Shown: positions 17,979-26,727 of the stretch, in pieces | Position numbering within the stretch: position 1 is the stretch's first letter | Layout: every line of letters begins with the position of its first letter | NCBI GenBank assembly: GCA_021794015.1 | Contig: JAJYRQ010000013.1 | Coordinates: 20,788 to 84,787 of the forward strand | Origin: Deltaproteobacteria bacterium | GTDB lineage: Bacteria; Desulfobacterota; Binatia; Binatales; Binataceae | DNA: 64,000 nt | Reading direction: 5' to 3' | Position numbers and translations under genes: made by a program | Notes under the pieces: model-generated | The model's database searches: none | The model's input: only the letters and a program-made list of their open reading frames with translations | Told to the model about the DNA's origin: nothing

Positions 17979-20927
17979 TCAGGGAACATTCTGCGCTTGC
18001 GGCCGGGCGGCATTAAGCTTGGCGATTCCCGCCTGCATCCGCGCTCTGAAGTCGCGCAGTGCGGCGGCAAAGCGCGGGCTTTTCGGGTCCAGGGCCGCGG
18101 CCCGCGCGTAAGCGCTCTCGGCCGCAGGGTAGTCGAAGTCGCACTCCTCGGCCATTCCGAGTTGCCGGTAAAGTCCGGCGTCGCGCGGCTTAAGATCGAG
18201 CGCTCGGCGAAAGGCCTGGGCCGCCCGGCCGCACTGTTGCGCAGTCAAGTAGGACTCGCCAAGGCGGGCGACGGCTTCAGCGTCGTAAGGATCGAGCTCG
18301 ATCGCTTTGCGCAGGGCCCGACGCTCGACCTTGCCGTCCGAAACCTGGCTTGCGGCCGCGGCCAGCGCCTTCCAGAGCGCCGTGGCGCTGACGCCCTGTT
18401 GGGCGCCTTTCTGCACGAGCGCCTGCGCCTCTGGGAAACGTTTTTCCGGTGCCAGTACGAGCTCGATGAGCTCAAAGTAAGGCTTTGGGTCGGCCGGCGC
18501 CTGCCGCCTGGCCTCGTCCAGGCAGCGCTCGGCGTCGGCTCTCTGTCCTGCCTGCGCAAAGCTCCTGGCGGCCTCGATAAGACCGTAGACCTTGGCCTCG
18601 ACGCTGGGCGCCTGGGCCGCGGCGTCTTCGTAGAGCTTTCCCCGCTCGAGCCATTGCCCGGACTGCTCGTAGTAATAACCGAGGGCCGACGTAGCACCGC
18701 GAAAACCGCTGCGCTGGGCTCTCTGCAATCCTTCCACGATGGCGCCGCGCGCGGCGCCGGAAAGTTGAGGCAGCACCTTGGGGGCGAGGTACCAGTGATA
18801 ATCGTAGTTCGGACTCAGGTAGAGCGAGCGGCGCATCTCGGCCAGCGCTTCTTCGACGTTGCCCCGCTGAACCAGCGCCAGCACCAACTCATCGCGCCGG
18901 TAGGGGTTCAAGGGGTCGAGCCATGAGGCGATCCGGAGCTGCTCGATACGCCGCGCCGCGCCCAATGACGGATCGCCAATGTCAGCAAAAAGTCGATGCG
19001 CGTCGGCGTTGGCGGGATGAAGCGATATCAGGTTCAGCGCTTGCGCCGCCGTCGCCGGGTGGCCCAACGCGTAGGGGTAGCGCAGGTGTTGCTGGCCGAG
19101 CGCCGCGATAATGAGGACGACCAGCGTCGCCCCGGCGACAACAGCGAAGCGCCGGGAAAAGCGCAGTTCGTTCCCGTCGGCCGCGGCGCTCTCGCCGCGC
19201 GATCCCATCGCGACGGCAAGCGCCAGCATAGTGGTGACCAGAAAGGCAACAGCCGGAACCCGAAAGCTGAAGTCAACAAACTCATGAACGGCCAGCGCCG
19301 CGATTCCTGCGACCAGGCCGGCAAAAATCGGCCACTGCGCCGGCGGCACGGCCCTTGCCCCGCGCCGCAAGAGCCGCGCGGCCGCGAAGATCGCATAGCC
19401 CAACAGCCCAATCCCGGCTAATCCCGCTTCGGCAGCTACCTGAAGGTAGTCGTTGTGGGCTTCCCGAAAGAAGGTGTCGGACCACGGCGGCAACTGATAA
19501 CGAAGCACGACCTCCGGCCAGGCCCCAAGTCCAACTCCGAACAATGGAAAGTGCCGGAGCATCGCAAAGCTGCTGCGCCAGGCATCCCAGCGCCCGGGAA
19601 GACCGCTGCGCGCCTCGCTGAAGCTGAGCGTCTCGGCCAGCCGCGTGTCGACTTCCCACCGGCCCGTCGGCCCAACCATCCAGAGCGCTCCGGCCAGGCC
19701 CAGCACTGCCAGCAGAGCCAAGGCCAGGCGAGTGTGGGCCGCCCGGCCCGCACCGGCGCGGCCTGCAACGGAGCCGCCGCGCCACTGCAGCAGCGCCCCC
19801 ACGACAGCCAGTCCGAGCAGCGCATCGAACCAGCCGGCGCGCGAAAGAGTCATCACCAACGCCGAGAACATCACAAAGGCGGCCAGGCCAAACAAAACCC
19901 GCGTGGCTTCCGCGCGCCTTTTCGGGGCCATAAAAGACGGCGCGATCAGCCCGCAAACCGCAAGGGGAAAGATCAATGCCTCGTAAGCGGCAAAATGGTC
20001 CGGGTTGACAAAAGGACCGCTCGCGCGCACAAGCCAAGGCGTATTGCCTCCTTCCCAGTCGCGGGGCACGAAAAACCACAGAAGCTTGCCGTTCCAGGTT
20101 GCCCACTCCACTTGGGCCAGCAGCGCCAGGCCGAAGCCGACACCGATGACGCCCGTTATCAGCCAGCGGCGGTAGCGCTCGCTCTGCTCGTCTCTCCCAC
20201 CCGAGGCTGCCAGCACTAGCACGAAAAGTGTCGCGTAGGCTGCGAGTTCGATGAGGCTGCTTTCGGTCAGCTCAGGGTCGAGCGAGAGCGGCCGCCAACA
20301 GCCGTAGACGGCGCCTGCTGGTGCGGCCGAGAGCGCTTTCTTGGCGCCCAGTGGGGTGGCGCTGGACGCCGACGCGCCCGGGCCGGGCAGCACCGACTCC
20401 TCGACCGCGCTCGGGGCAGGCGCCGCCTGGCGGGCCGCGGCGAGTGGAGCGACCGGCGCCCGCGCGGCTCTCGGACTCAAAGCGCCTCTGGCCGCATCTC
20501 CTGCCGAGCCGCTGCCGCATGGCCATCCCACGACCGTCCGCTGGTAGAAGCGATAGGTGGCGGAGGAAACGGTCTTCAACACCGCTGGCGGCAACGGCAC
20601 CATCTGCGCGACCATAACCGAGGCGAGCAGCCCTATCGCCGCGCAAAGGCCCAAAAACGCCGACCTTTGCCCTGCTCCCAGCGCCAGTCGCCGCTCGCCG
20701 CCAAAGATTGCCCCGCTCCATGCCAAGCCCAGAGCGAAAACCCAGATCTCCGCAATCCTGAGCGACCAGAGATGGACCGCACCAAAGGCGAGCGCGCTGA
20801 AAACCAGCAGCACGCCTACGCCCAGGAGCAGAAACGCCCCCAGAGGCTGCCGCGACCGCACGGGCCGGGCAAAGCCCCCCTCTTGCTCAGCCTTGACGAC
20901 GTTTGCGATGGGACGCTGAAGGCTCAA
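17979..20927 (-). CDS. O-antigen ligase family protein with C-terminal TPR region
   Basis: A 982-residue inner-membrane protein. Residues 1-130 and 220-560 hold about a dozen membrane segments. They include ASGPFVNPDHFAAYEALIFP and SWAxA-like periplasmic loops ending in FREAHNDYLQVAAEAGLAG, the conserved HNDYL motif of Wzy_C-type ligases. Residues about 135-215 are an Ala/Pro/Gly-rich insert that is probably disordered. Residues about 640-980 form TPR-like repeats (for example AQAFRRALDLKPRDAGLYRQ), likely periplasmic. It is probably the polymerase or ligase for the exopolysaccharide. Its GTG start overlaps the kinase gene's stop by 4 bp, which links chain-length control and polymerisation. 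The 136-bp gap to asnB is empty. Confidence 0.85.
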   Translation of the reverse strand: MSLQRPIANVVKAEQEGGFARPVRSRQPLGAFLLLGVGVLLVFSALAFGAVHLWSLRIAEIWVFALGLAWSGAIFGGERRLALGAGQRSAFLGLCAAIGLLASVMVAQMVPLPPAVLKTVSSATYRFYQRTVVGWPCGSGSAGDAARGALSPRAARAPVAPLAAARQAAPAPSAVEESVLPGPGASASSATPLGAKKALSAAPAGAVYGCWRPLSLDPELTESSLIELAAYATLFVLVLAASGGRDEQSERYRRWLITGVIGVGFGLALLAQVEWATWNGKLLWFFVPRDWEGGNTPWLVRASGPFVNPDHFAAYEALIFPLAVCGLIAPSFMAPKRRAEATRVLFGLAAFVMFSALVMTLSRAGWFDALLGLAVVGALLQWRGGSVAGRAGAGRAAHTRLALALLAVLGLAGALWMVGPTGRWEVDTRLAETLSFSEARSGLPGRWDAWRSSFAMLRHFPLFGVGLGAWPEVVLRYQLPPWSDTFFREAHNDYLQVAAEAGLAGIGLLGYAIFAAARLLRRGARAVPPAQWPIFAGLVAGIAALAVHEFVDFSFRVPAVAFLVTTMLALAVAMGSRGESAAADGNELRFSRRFAVVAGATLVVLIIAALGQQHLRYPYALGHPATAAQALNLISLHPANADAHRLFADIGDPSLGAARRIEQLRIASWLDPLNPYRRDELVLALVQRGNVEEALAEMRRSLYLSPNYDYHWYLAPKVLPQLSGAARGAIVEGLQRAQRSGFRGATSALGYYYEQSGQWLERGKLYEDAAAQAPSVEAKVYGLIEAARSFAQAGQRADAERCLDEARRQAPADPKPYFELIELVLAPEKRFPEAQALVQKGAQQGVSATALWKALAAAASQVSDGKVERRALRKAIELDPYDAEAVARLGESYLTAQQCGRAAQAFRRALDLKPRDAGLYRQLGMAEECDFDYPAAESAYARAAALDPKSPRFAAALRDFRARMQAGIAKLNAARPQAQNVP

Positions 20928-23290
20928 ACGCCGGAAGTCGCAGACCCGTCTTCTTGCTGCCGGTCGGCAGTCTTATTCTCGCTCTCGAAGGCCGGACGGT
21001 AGCCGTAGTAGCGGTAATAGTACTGCGCGCCGCCGTTCCTGACCCGATTGAGAACGGTCCCGAGAATCCGGGCGCCCACGTAACCGAGCCGGCGGCCGGC
21101 GGCGCGCACCTCTTGCCTATGGGTATGCGCGCTGTCGACCACCATCACCACACCGTCCACCATGGCCGAGAGCACCAGCGAATCGCTGGTCAGATTCACC
21201 GGGGAAGAATCTATGACAACGTGATCGTAGCGTTCTCCCAACGCATGCAGGACTTGACGCATCCGCGTCGATCCCAGGAGTTCGGCCGGGTTGGGCGGCA
21301 GGCTTCCGGCGCAGAGCAGCGAGAGATTGGGCACCGCCGTGGCAGAAATCAGTTCGTCGGGCTCCTTGATGCCGGCGAGCGCTTCCGCCAGCCCCATGAA
21401 GTTCTCCGCCCTTAACACTTCGTGACAGCGCGGGTTGCGCAGGTCGGCATCGATCAGCAGAACACGCGCGCCCAGTTGCGCCAGCATCATGGCGATGTTG
21501 ACCGAAGTGACGGTCTTGCCTTCGCCCGCAAGCGCGCTGGTCATAAGAACGGTCTTGGGCGGAGCACCGGCCTGCGAGAGCAGAAGCGCCGTGCGCAGGT
21601 CGCGGTAGGCCTCGGCCAGCGGCGAATAGTAATCATGGGTCGTGAGCAGCGGCTTGCGAGACTGCACCACCGGCGCTCCTCCCGGCGCCACGAGCTTCTC
21701 ACCGCCGTAACTGGGCCGGCCCAGCCGTGCCGCGTCGGGCACACGCGCCAGATTCGGCAACCGCAGGTAGCGCTCGGCGTCCTCTGCGTCCTTGAAGCGG
21801 TTGTCGGCGCTGTCAAGCAACAGGGCCAGTCCAACTCCCCCGCCTAAACCCAGCAAAAGACTCAGGACCAGCGCCTGCAGCTTGTGCGGGCTTGACGGCA
21901 CGGTGGGAAGCGACGCCCGGTCGACGACGGAAATGTTGGTGGTCGCCGCTTCAGCCTCGACACCGACGTCCTTCATCTTGCGCAGCACGGCCTCGTAGAG
22001 CTCGCGGTTGGTTTCGACGTCGCGCTGGAGAATCGCGTAACGCACCGCGGCATCGTTGAGGCTCAGCGACAGTTGGCGCTGTTTCCCGGTTTCGGCCTCA
22101 AGTTGCCGCTCTTTTGCGACCGCCTCGCGGTAAGCGGCCTTGATCCCGTCCACGACCGAGCGTATCTCAAGGTCGAGCTGCCGGCGGGTCGTCGCCAGTT
22201 CCGCGTTGAGTTGCGCCAAGGGCGGGTAGTCGTCCTTGAATTGCGCGGCAAGGCGGGCGCGGCGGACTTCGAGAGCGTTCAGCGAGGTCTGAAGCCCCAT
22301 GATGAGTTTGTTGTTCCGCACCGCAGGCAAAAGCGCATAGTCTTTCTTGCCAACCAAATCGACCTGCGCTTCCAGACCGATGCGGTTCACTTGCGCGCTG
22401 GTGAGGTCCTTGCTGAGGTCGGTCAGCCGGTTGAGGACCAGGGTGTTCTTGCCGTCGAGCGACATCAGTCCCGGGATGATCCCCTTCTCGCGCCGATAGT
22501 CGTTGAGTGCGACCTCCGAATTTTCCAGTTTGCTGCGCAGCTCGGCGAGTTTGCCTTTGAGAAACTTCTCGGCAGCTCGAGCCTCTTGCTTGCGCAACTC
22601 GATCCCCCGCTCGACAAACGCCTTCACATGCGCGTTGGCGACCCGCGCGGCCAGTTGCGGATTCGGCGATGAAAAACCGACTTTGACCAGGTTGGTGCCC
22701 AGCACCGGCTCGACCGACAACGCTCCCAGGTAGGCGCCAATCCACGGGCTGTTTACCTCCGTGTCGGCTTCGGTCTGCTCGATCTTCACCGCCGGCGTGC
22801 CGGTCATCCGACCGATTCTGGCACGCAAGCTCCCCAAAAGTGTTCCCAGCGTCAGGCCAGGCATCTGCTTGCCGGCGAAGGCCGGGATGTTCTCCAACCC
22901 AAGTCTTCGGATGACCTGCGAGGCGAGGGTCCTGCTGGTCAGGATTCCGCACTCGGTCTTTATGAAGTCGGCGCCGGCCGGGCCCTGCTCGCTGCTTGCC
23001 ACGGCACCAACATTGCCGAACATTACCACCGGCACGCGCTGCTGGAGCATCACGGTCGCCTCGGCGGTAAATACCGGCGTTTGCGTCAACACCCAAAGAG
23101 CGGTCAGGACAACCGTTGCCAGGGCGACCGCAACGACCAGCCAAGAGCGCTTGCGGACCGCGAGCAGGTACTGCCGAAGCTGGGGTACCCACTCCGTGCC
23201 GGAACTCTCGAAGAACTCCGCCTCTTCCACGGCGGGACCGGCAGCAGCGGCTTGGCGCTGCGGCCTAATAAAATAGGGAGACGGCTGCAT
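20924..23290 (-). CDS. Wzc-like chain-length regulator and tyrosine autokinase
   Basis: A 788-residue inner-membrane protein. Residues 40-75 are the first membrane helix after an N-terminal arm, followed by a periplasmic Wzz domain with long coiled coils (about 230-460) and the second helix near residue 490. The cytoplasmic kinase domain has Walker A SALAGEGKTVTSVNIAM (about residue 587), Walker A' ARVLLIDADLRNP and Walker B YDHVVIDSSP. The C-terminal tail carries a tyrosine cluster, YYYRYYGYR, the usual autophosphorylation site. It controls polymer length and couples polymerisation to export through the Wza-like protein encoded just upstream. Confidence 0.92.
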   Translation of the reverse strand: MQPSPYFIRPQRQAAAAGPAVEEAEFFESSGTEWVPQLRQYLLAVRKRSWLVVAVALATVVLTALWVLTQTPVFTAEATVMLQQRVPVVMFGNVGAVASSEQGPAGADFIKTECGILTSRTLASQVIRRLGLENIPAFAGKQMPGLTLGTLLGSLRARIGRMTGTPAVKIEQTEADTEVNSPWIGAYLGALSVEPVLGTNLVKVGFSSPNPQLAARVANAHVKAFVERGIELRKQEARAAEKFLKGKLAELRSKLENSEVALNDYRREKGIIPGLMSLDGKNTLVLNRLTDLSKDLTSAQVNRIGLEAQVDLVGKKDYALLPAVRNNKLIMGLQTSLNALEVRRARLAAQFKDDYPPLAQLNAELATTRRQLDLEIRSVVDGIKAAYREAVAKERQLEAETGKQRQLSLSLNDAAVRYAILQRDVETNRELYEAVLRKMKDVGVEAEAATTNISVVDRASLPTVPSSPHKLQALVLSLLLGLGGGVGLALLLDSADNRFKDAEDAERYLRLPNLARVPDAARLGRPSYGGEKLVAPGGAPVVQSRKPLLTTHDYYSPLAEAYRDLRTALLLSQAGAPPKTVLMTSALAGEGKTVTSVNIAMMLAQLGARVLLIDADLRNPRCHEVLRAENFMGLAEALAGIKEPDELISATAVPNLSLLCAGSLPPNPAELLGSTRMRQVLHALGERYDHVVIDSSPVNLTSDSLVLSAMVDGVVMVVDSAHTHRQEVRAAGRRLGYVGARILGTVLNRVRNGGAQYYYRYYGYRPAFESENKTADRQQEDGSATSGV

Positions 23291-23457
23291 CTACTTCTCG
23301 CTGCGGCTTGCTGACGGGCCGATATTCGCGCTTTCCTCTAATGGCCGGCTGCGCGGCTGCCATGCTGCTTTGCCGGCTGGTCGCCAGATTCGCGTTCGGT
23401 GTCATGCTTTGAGCGCGGCGGCGCCATAGCCTCGTCTTTCACAACTCTCCAGGAACT

Positions 23458-24771
23458 CTACATCGCCGGGGTGGCGAGGTAGGTTCCCTTGAGCACGTTG
23501 TAGAGGATGTAAGGACCTATTCTGGCCGTCGAGTAGGGGACGTCGATGATGTCGTTGCCCTTGACCGGGATGTCGGGTATTTTTCCGCTCGCGATCGCGT
23601 CCAGGTCCGCCGGTATGATCTCTCTGACTCCGTCAAGGCGCGTCCTGATTATTCGCACTGACGAGGTGTCAGCCGCGTACATCGGTCCACCGGCGTCGCC
23701 GATCACGCCGAGCACCGTCATGCCGGAATACACGCCAAAATGACCCGGGGCCTGGACCCAACCGACTACCATGACTTCCCCGGAAGCTGGCACCACTACG
23801 ACGTCACCCGGCTTAACCGGCATGTCCAGATACTCGCCTCCGCCGCCGAGCGAATGCGACTTAAGCGGAATAACGATGGGACTGGCACCGTTGCGAAGGC
23901 CGCTTACCAAGCTGCTGGCCAGCGAGGTGTTCTGCATGCGGTCGAAAGCCGTCTTTTGCGCCCCGGGCCGGCTGACGCCACCGCTGGCGGCCACCGTCTG
24001 ACCGTTTTGCGTGCTTTGGTTTCCCGCCTCGGGATGCTGGGCTGGCACGCTGTTGCCGGGTTGCCCCGGCTGGTTTTTTTCTTCCAGGGCGGCCGCCTTG
24101 AGCAGGCGAGCGGACTGGCGGGCGCCGGTCTCTTCCACCGGCAGAAGTACGACCGCCGGCGCCGAATCGTTGACGATCCCGCCCGACTGCGTGAGCACAT
24201 CGAGCAGCGTTTCGGATGGCTCGGTCAGCGTGAGCAGGCCGGCATGCCCAACGCCTCCGATAACAGCCACTTGTCGGCTTCGATACTCCTTGACAAAGAC
24301 ATCGACGTGCGGCTCGTAAACGTACTTTTGGAGCGCTTTGGCGATGGCCTCGCGCAGTTCCGCCTCGGTCTTGCCTGCCGCCGCAATCTCCTTGACCAGG
24401 GGAAGCGAAATAAGACCGTCTGCGTTCACCCGCACGGTGCGGTTCTGCAGCTCAGGTACCGCAGGCGCGGAAACAGTCAGCACGTCGCCCGGCCCGATCG
24501 GAAAGTCCTTAACCCTGCGCGCGTACGCAAGCCTTGCGGCATAGAGCCGGGCAAGTCTGCTCAGGTTTGCCGCCTTAGCCCCCGGCTTTCCCGTCTCAGC
24601 CAGCGCCGCCAGCGTAGGATCTCCCTCAGCCACCGCGCTGGCGTGAGCCGACCCTCCCCGGCTGACGCTGGCCCCGCTCTCGTCGAAATTGTAACGGGCG
24701 CAGCCCAGACAGACCCCCACGGCGGCGAACACCACCGCCAGCTTAACCCTTCTGGCCAAATCCTGACCCAC
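23458..24771 (-). CDS. Wza-like polysaccharide export lipoprotein
   Basis: A 437-residue protein with an N-terminal signal peptide ending in the lipobox VCLGC (Cys near residue 24), so it is anchored in the outer membrane. FPIGPGDVLTVSAPAVPELQ begins the Poly_export domain, followed by VRVNADGLISLPLVKEIAAA and two SLBB-type segments (VAVIGGVGHAGLLTLTEPSE and VMVVGWVQAPGHFGVYSG). A Gln/Ser-rich linker of about 80 residues between the two SLBB segments is longer than usual. It forms the outer-membrane channel for the exopolysaccharide together with the Wzc-like protein 167 bp downstream. Confidence 0.9.
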   Translation of the reverse strand: MGQDLARRVKLAVVFAAVGVCLGCARYNFDESGASVSRGGSAHASAVAEGDPTLAALAETGKPGAKAANLSRLARLYAARLAYARRVKDFPIGPGDVLTVSAPAVPELQNRTVRVNADGLISLPLVKEIAAAGKTEAELREAIAKALQKYVYEPHVDVFVKEYRSRQVAVIGGVGHAGLLTLTEPSETLLDVLTQSGGIVNDSAPAVVLLPVEETGARQSARLLKAAALEEKNQPGQPGNSVPAQHPEAGNQSTQNGQTVAASGGVSRPGAQKTAFDRMQNTSLASSLVSGLRNGASPIVIPLKSHSLGGGGEYLDMPVKPGDVVVVPASGEVMVVGWVQAPGHFGVYSGMTVLGVIGDAGGPMYAADTSSVRIIRTRLDGVREIIPADLDAIASGKIPDIPVKGNDIIDVPYSTARIGPYILYNVLKGTYLATPAM

Positions 24772-24846
24772 AGCGCGACCCGGACCGTCAGCAGCGACCG
24801 AGACCGTAGCTTGCCTTGGTCCACACCGGGAGGCCCCTCCCGCAAA

Positions 24847-25530
24847 CTACAGGAACGGGCTTCGCACCCGGCCCCTTCCCGTCGGCATGGGACCTGGAAC
24901 CGGCTGGTTGCCCGGCGGCGGCGGTTCTCTCGACGGCGGCGGCGGGCGCACACCGCCGCCACTGTCAGGCGCGCCGCCCACACTGCCCGGCGAAAGCACC
25001 GGATCGATTCTGCCGCCGTTGGCCGACGCAGCCGCCAGACCACCGGCAAGCGATCCTGTTCCGGCCGCAGCGGCGCTGCCTAGTCCCGCCACACCGGCGG
25101 CGCCGAGCAGAGCTCCGGACTTCCAGAACCCCACGGAAGCGACGCATTGCCCGCGCTGTATCAGCACTTGCGACGGCTGCTTGCTCCGTAGCTGCCAGTT
25201 CACACAGAGACCCTCTTTAGGCAGATCGGCCAAGAAGTCCTTCGCCTGATAATCGGTCTTCTTCAGAGGGCTGAGATGAAAGACATAGCTGCCGGGCGCA
25301 AGCCCAAGCAACTTGTATCGGCCCTTTTTGTCTGTCACCGCTTTGGCAAGCAGCTTACCGTCGGCCGTTCTAACGTCTAGTTCCGCTCCCGCAACCGGCG
25401 CAGCCTCGTGCTGCGCCTGCACCGGCGCCGACAGCACTCTGCCAGCCACCGAGGCTGCGAACGCAAGAGGCGCGGCGGCAAGCCAAAAGCACAACCCGAG
25501 ACCCGCCGCTCGCTTAGCTAAGTTCTTCAT
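24847..25530 (-). CDS. Secreted protein with carboxypeptidase-regulatory-like (Ig-type) domain
   Basis: 227 residues from ATG 25530, with GAGGTGG at ribosome-site distance. A signal peptide (about 25 residues, AAAPLAFAASVAG) is followed by a CarboxypepD_reg-like beta-sandwich: GAELDVRTADGKLLAKAVTD, KKGRYKLLGLAPGSYVFHLS. Next comes a conserved block GLCVNWQLRSKQ and a second Cys in QRGQCVASVGFW, then a Gly/Ala hydrophobic stretch and a Pro-rich tail. It is a paralogue of the broken gene at 25728-26232 (shared GLCxNW). The position at the head of the export genes suggests an envelope accessory factor for the polymer or its exporter; no function is known to me. Confidence 0.7.
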   Translation of the reverse strand: MKNLAKRAAGLGLCFWLAAAPLAFAASVAGRVLSAPVQAQHEAAPVAGAELDVRTADGKLLAKAVTDKKGRYKLLGLAPGSYVFHLSPLKKTDYQAKDFLADLPKEGLCVNWQLRSKQPSQVLIQRGQCVASVGFWKSGALLGAAGVAGLGSAAAAGTGSLAGGLAAASANGGRIDPVLSPGSVGGAPDSGGGVRPPPPSREPPPPGNQPVPGPMPTGRGRVRSPFL

Positions 25531-25727
25531 ACACCCACCTCGGTAGAAGCGAAGTACCAATTGCAGCGCCCTCTCAGGCTGAAGTCCGCGCCGCTGAACC
25601 CATTTGGCCAAGCGCAGCAGATTTGCCGCCGGATGCGAGCGCCACGTGCCCCTCCTGGAATCGCTTCGTAGCTGCGAACAAAACGGAGCCGCGTCGAATC
25701 ATCGCACCTCCGGACCGGCACATTGCC

Positions 25728-26232
25728 TCACTCGAACGAAGACTTCGGGATCGGAGGAGGAGGATGAACCGGCGATACCTTCTTGCTCCCGCTTGCCGCA
25801 ACGCCGGCACCTACCCCTGCCCCCGGGACCAGCCAAAAAACCGGCAACGGCACGCATACAATCCCTCGGTGAGCGGACGCCTCAGCGGGCTTTTGTCGCG
25901 AGACAAGCCAATTTAGGCAAAGGCCATCTGCATGCAAGTAAGCCACAATTTGGTGCCCCTTGTAAAGCGACTTAAGCGGGTTCAAAACGAAGACGTACCG
26001 GCCGGTCGGCAGACCGGCGATTTTGTACGAGCCGTCCTTGCCGCTGATCGCCTTCCCAACGAGGCTCCCCTGCCGCGTCCGGGCGTCCACCTCGAGGCCG
26101 GGTACCCCCTTTGTCGTCCTTCGTGTGGACATAACCTGACACCGTCGCAGCTCTCGCCCGGGAGGCAATCAGCAACAAAGGCAACAAAGCGACAACCGCC
26201 AGAGGCGCCTCGGGTCGTAATGTGGCTCCCAT
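25728..26232 (-). pseudogene. Frameshifted paralogue of the secreted carboxypeptidase-regulatory-like protein
   Basis: Translation starts at ATG 26232 with a clear signal peptide (VVALLPLLLIASRARAATVS) and YVHTKDDKG. At a GGGGG run near 26104-26108 the family continues only in another frame: VPGLEVDARTRQGSLVGKAI, KDGSYKIAGLPTGRYVFVLN and HADGLCLNWLVSRQKP. These match the intact paralogue at 24847-25530 (GLCVNWQLRSKQ). One base too many in the G-run would explain it. It may be a true pseudogene, a phase-variable gene or an assembly error. Joined, the product would be about 167 residues. It is the first gene of the exopolysaccharide locus. Confidence 0.65.
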
Positions 26233-26727
26233 AGTAAAGCAGGCTCCCTTACCGGGGTTGGTGTAACTTCGAGCAAGCGTCCGCCATTCCTTCCCATCCG
26301 CAACAGGGCCATGGCTGTATGCTGCTGTGAGAAAGAGCGTAAGAATTATTTGGCAAGCCGTCGCGAAAAGGCCTTGTAGCCTACGGTCTTAGACGCTGCC
26401 ACGCCTCAAATGCCAGCCTCACGCCAAACGGTAAGCTCCATTTCTACCAGACTTGGCCTGCTTGAGTCAAGACTATGGCAATTTTCGCTAGATAACGTGA
26501 ATGGGCCGTTAAAACATCTGCTAGCGTAGATTGGAGCTCATGATTCTTTTTTGGCCAACCTTTTGCTGCATCTGGCATCAGCCCCAGCTTGCGCTACGAC
26601 CTCTCGGTGTCCCGCTTCGGTAGGTCTTTATCGTCCCGCTAGACGTCGCTTTCGGCCGGACCAACAGACAACCGTATGTCCGTCTGCCGATGCCAAGCCT
26701 GCGGATCGTGTAGTGCAAGGCGGTCAG
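26233..26727. other. 495-bp AT-richer intergenic region ahead of the glycan locus
   Basis: No gene is recognised here. The sequence is visibly poorer in GC than its surroundings, especially 26470-26570. It separates the last gene of the epimerase group from the first gene of the glycan locus, so the promoter and leader of the 26-kb locus are expected in it. The best promoter candidate is at 26441-26470. Confidence 0.5.
26441..26470 (-). promoter_or_regulatory. Candidate sigma70-type promoter of the glycan locus
   Basis: On the minus strand TTGACT (26470-26465) is followed after 18 bases by TAGAAA (26446-26441). The -35 box lies inside the perfect 11-bp palindrome CTTGAGTCAAG (26461-26471), which could be an operator. 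The leader to the first start codon would be about 200 nt. This rests on pattern matching alone. Confidence 0.3.
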
